The notes beneath the pieces are model-generated. The model did no database searches. It was given only the letters and a program-made list of their open reading frames with translations, and was not told where the DNA came from. Of a stretch of DNA of 6,729 nucleotides, positions 6,548 through 6,729 are shown one piece after another. The translations under genes and the position numbers were made by a program. Position 1 is the stretch's first letter; each line of letters begins with the position of its first letter. Origin of the DNA: Flavobacterium sp. (GTDB taxonomy: Bacteria; Bacteroidota; Bacteroidia; Flavobacteriales; Flavobacteriaceae); contig JAAURU010000208.1 of NCBI GenBank assembly GCA_012032075.1, positions 1-6,729 of the forward strand, given 5' to 3'.

Positions 6548-6729
6548 TCTTTTACATTATGGTCTTTAATAACTTTTCGTATGGTATTAAAAACCGCTTT
6601 ATCATTGAACCGGGATAAAAAATTATACAATGCCCCCGCAGGCAACGGATTTACCGGCAATGTAATGGGTGGAATAACATTGAGCAGGTTGGGCGGAAAA
6701 CCACCGGGCTGCTCATAAATATATTTTCT
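6463..6729 (-). pseudogene. Glycosyltransferase-like N-terminal fragment, truncated at both ends
   Basis: The minus strand is open from the window edge (6729) to a stop at 6463. From the edge it reads RKYIYEQPGGFPPNLLNVIPP, then ITLPVNPLPAGALYNFLSRF, then NDKAVFNTIRKVIKDHNVKEWIYI, reaching about 6543. This resembles, by eye, the N-terminal region of family-1-type glycosyltransferases of Bacteroidota, where a similar stretch precedes a 'WIYINSF…' strand. The remaining ~27 codons overlap the HD gene in another frame (KYLLIYLKTLALLLL…) and are only its shadow, so the catalytic C-terminal part is absent. By hand count about 39% of bases at 6548-6729 are G or C, visibly more than in the neighbours. 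The codons CCG, CGG, GCG, GGG and CTG are frequent here and scarce elsewhere. It may be a gene remnant, transferred DNA, or part of a chimeric assembly join. Family assignment is tentative. Confidence 0.45.

Noticed and set aside
1..6729. CRISPR array, tRNA, rRNA or insertion sequence
   Set aside because: I saw no regularly spaced repeats, cloverleaf-like sequence, rRNA core words, transposase motifs or terminal inverted repeats; nearly all of the window is accounted for by coding sequence.

Overview
The window looks like a chromosomal segment from a low-GC member of the Flavobacteriia (Bacteroidota). The evidence is strongly A/T-ending codons, TTT/AAA-rich intergenic DNA, a Bacteroidota-type promoter (TTTG, 20 bp, TACATTTG), no need for Shine-Dalgarno sequences, and family-typical proteins: a TPR/TM hybrid histidine kinase, an RhlE-type helicase with a Lys/Asn/Ser tail, and a WYL regulator of about 340 residues.

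Layout. (1) Positions 1-1506, + strand: the C-terminal end of a TPR repeat, a membrane segment, and the HisKA, HATPase and receiver domains of a hybrid sensor kinase; its 5' end lies outside the window. (2) Positions 1515-2772, - strand: a DEAD-box RNA helicase convergent with the kinase, only 8 bp between stops. (3) Positions 2805-3851, - strand: a HutG/arginase-family ureohydrolase 32 bp upstream of the helicase, probably co-transcribed with it. (4) Positions 3852-3950: a divergent intergenic region with a good promoter for the next gene. (5) Positions 3951-4835, + strand: a membrane-anchored coiled-coil protein of unknown function, closed by a hairpin terminator at 4859-4894. (6) Positions 4893-5916 and 5936-6547, - strand: a WYL regulator and, 19 bp upstream of it, an HD-superfamily hydrolase, likely one operon. 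(7) Positions about 6545-6729, - strand: a more GC-rich glycosyltransferase-like fragment with no C-terminal part of its own, running straight into the HD gene start.

The main oddity is frame integrity. The kinase, helicase and WYL genes each contain single-base frame breaks (about six or seven in total, mostly base losses in short homopolymers). Compensating each one restores continuous family motifs and normal protein lengths. This fits uncorrected sequencing indels better than decay of three genes. The right-edge junction, where two gene starts share a short identical word and composition shifts, may be a chimeric join or a real recombination scar. I found no CRISPR array, tRNA, rRNA, insertion sequence or obvious new defence system. 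The WYL-HD pair and the coiled-coil membrane protein are the least characterised parts.
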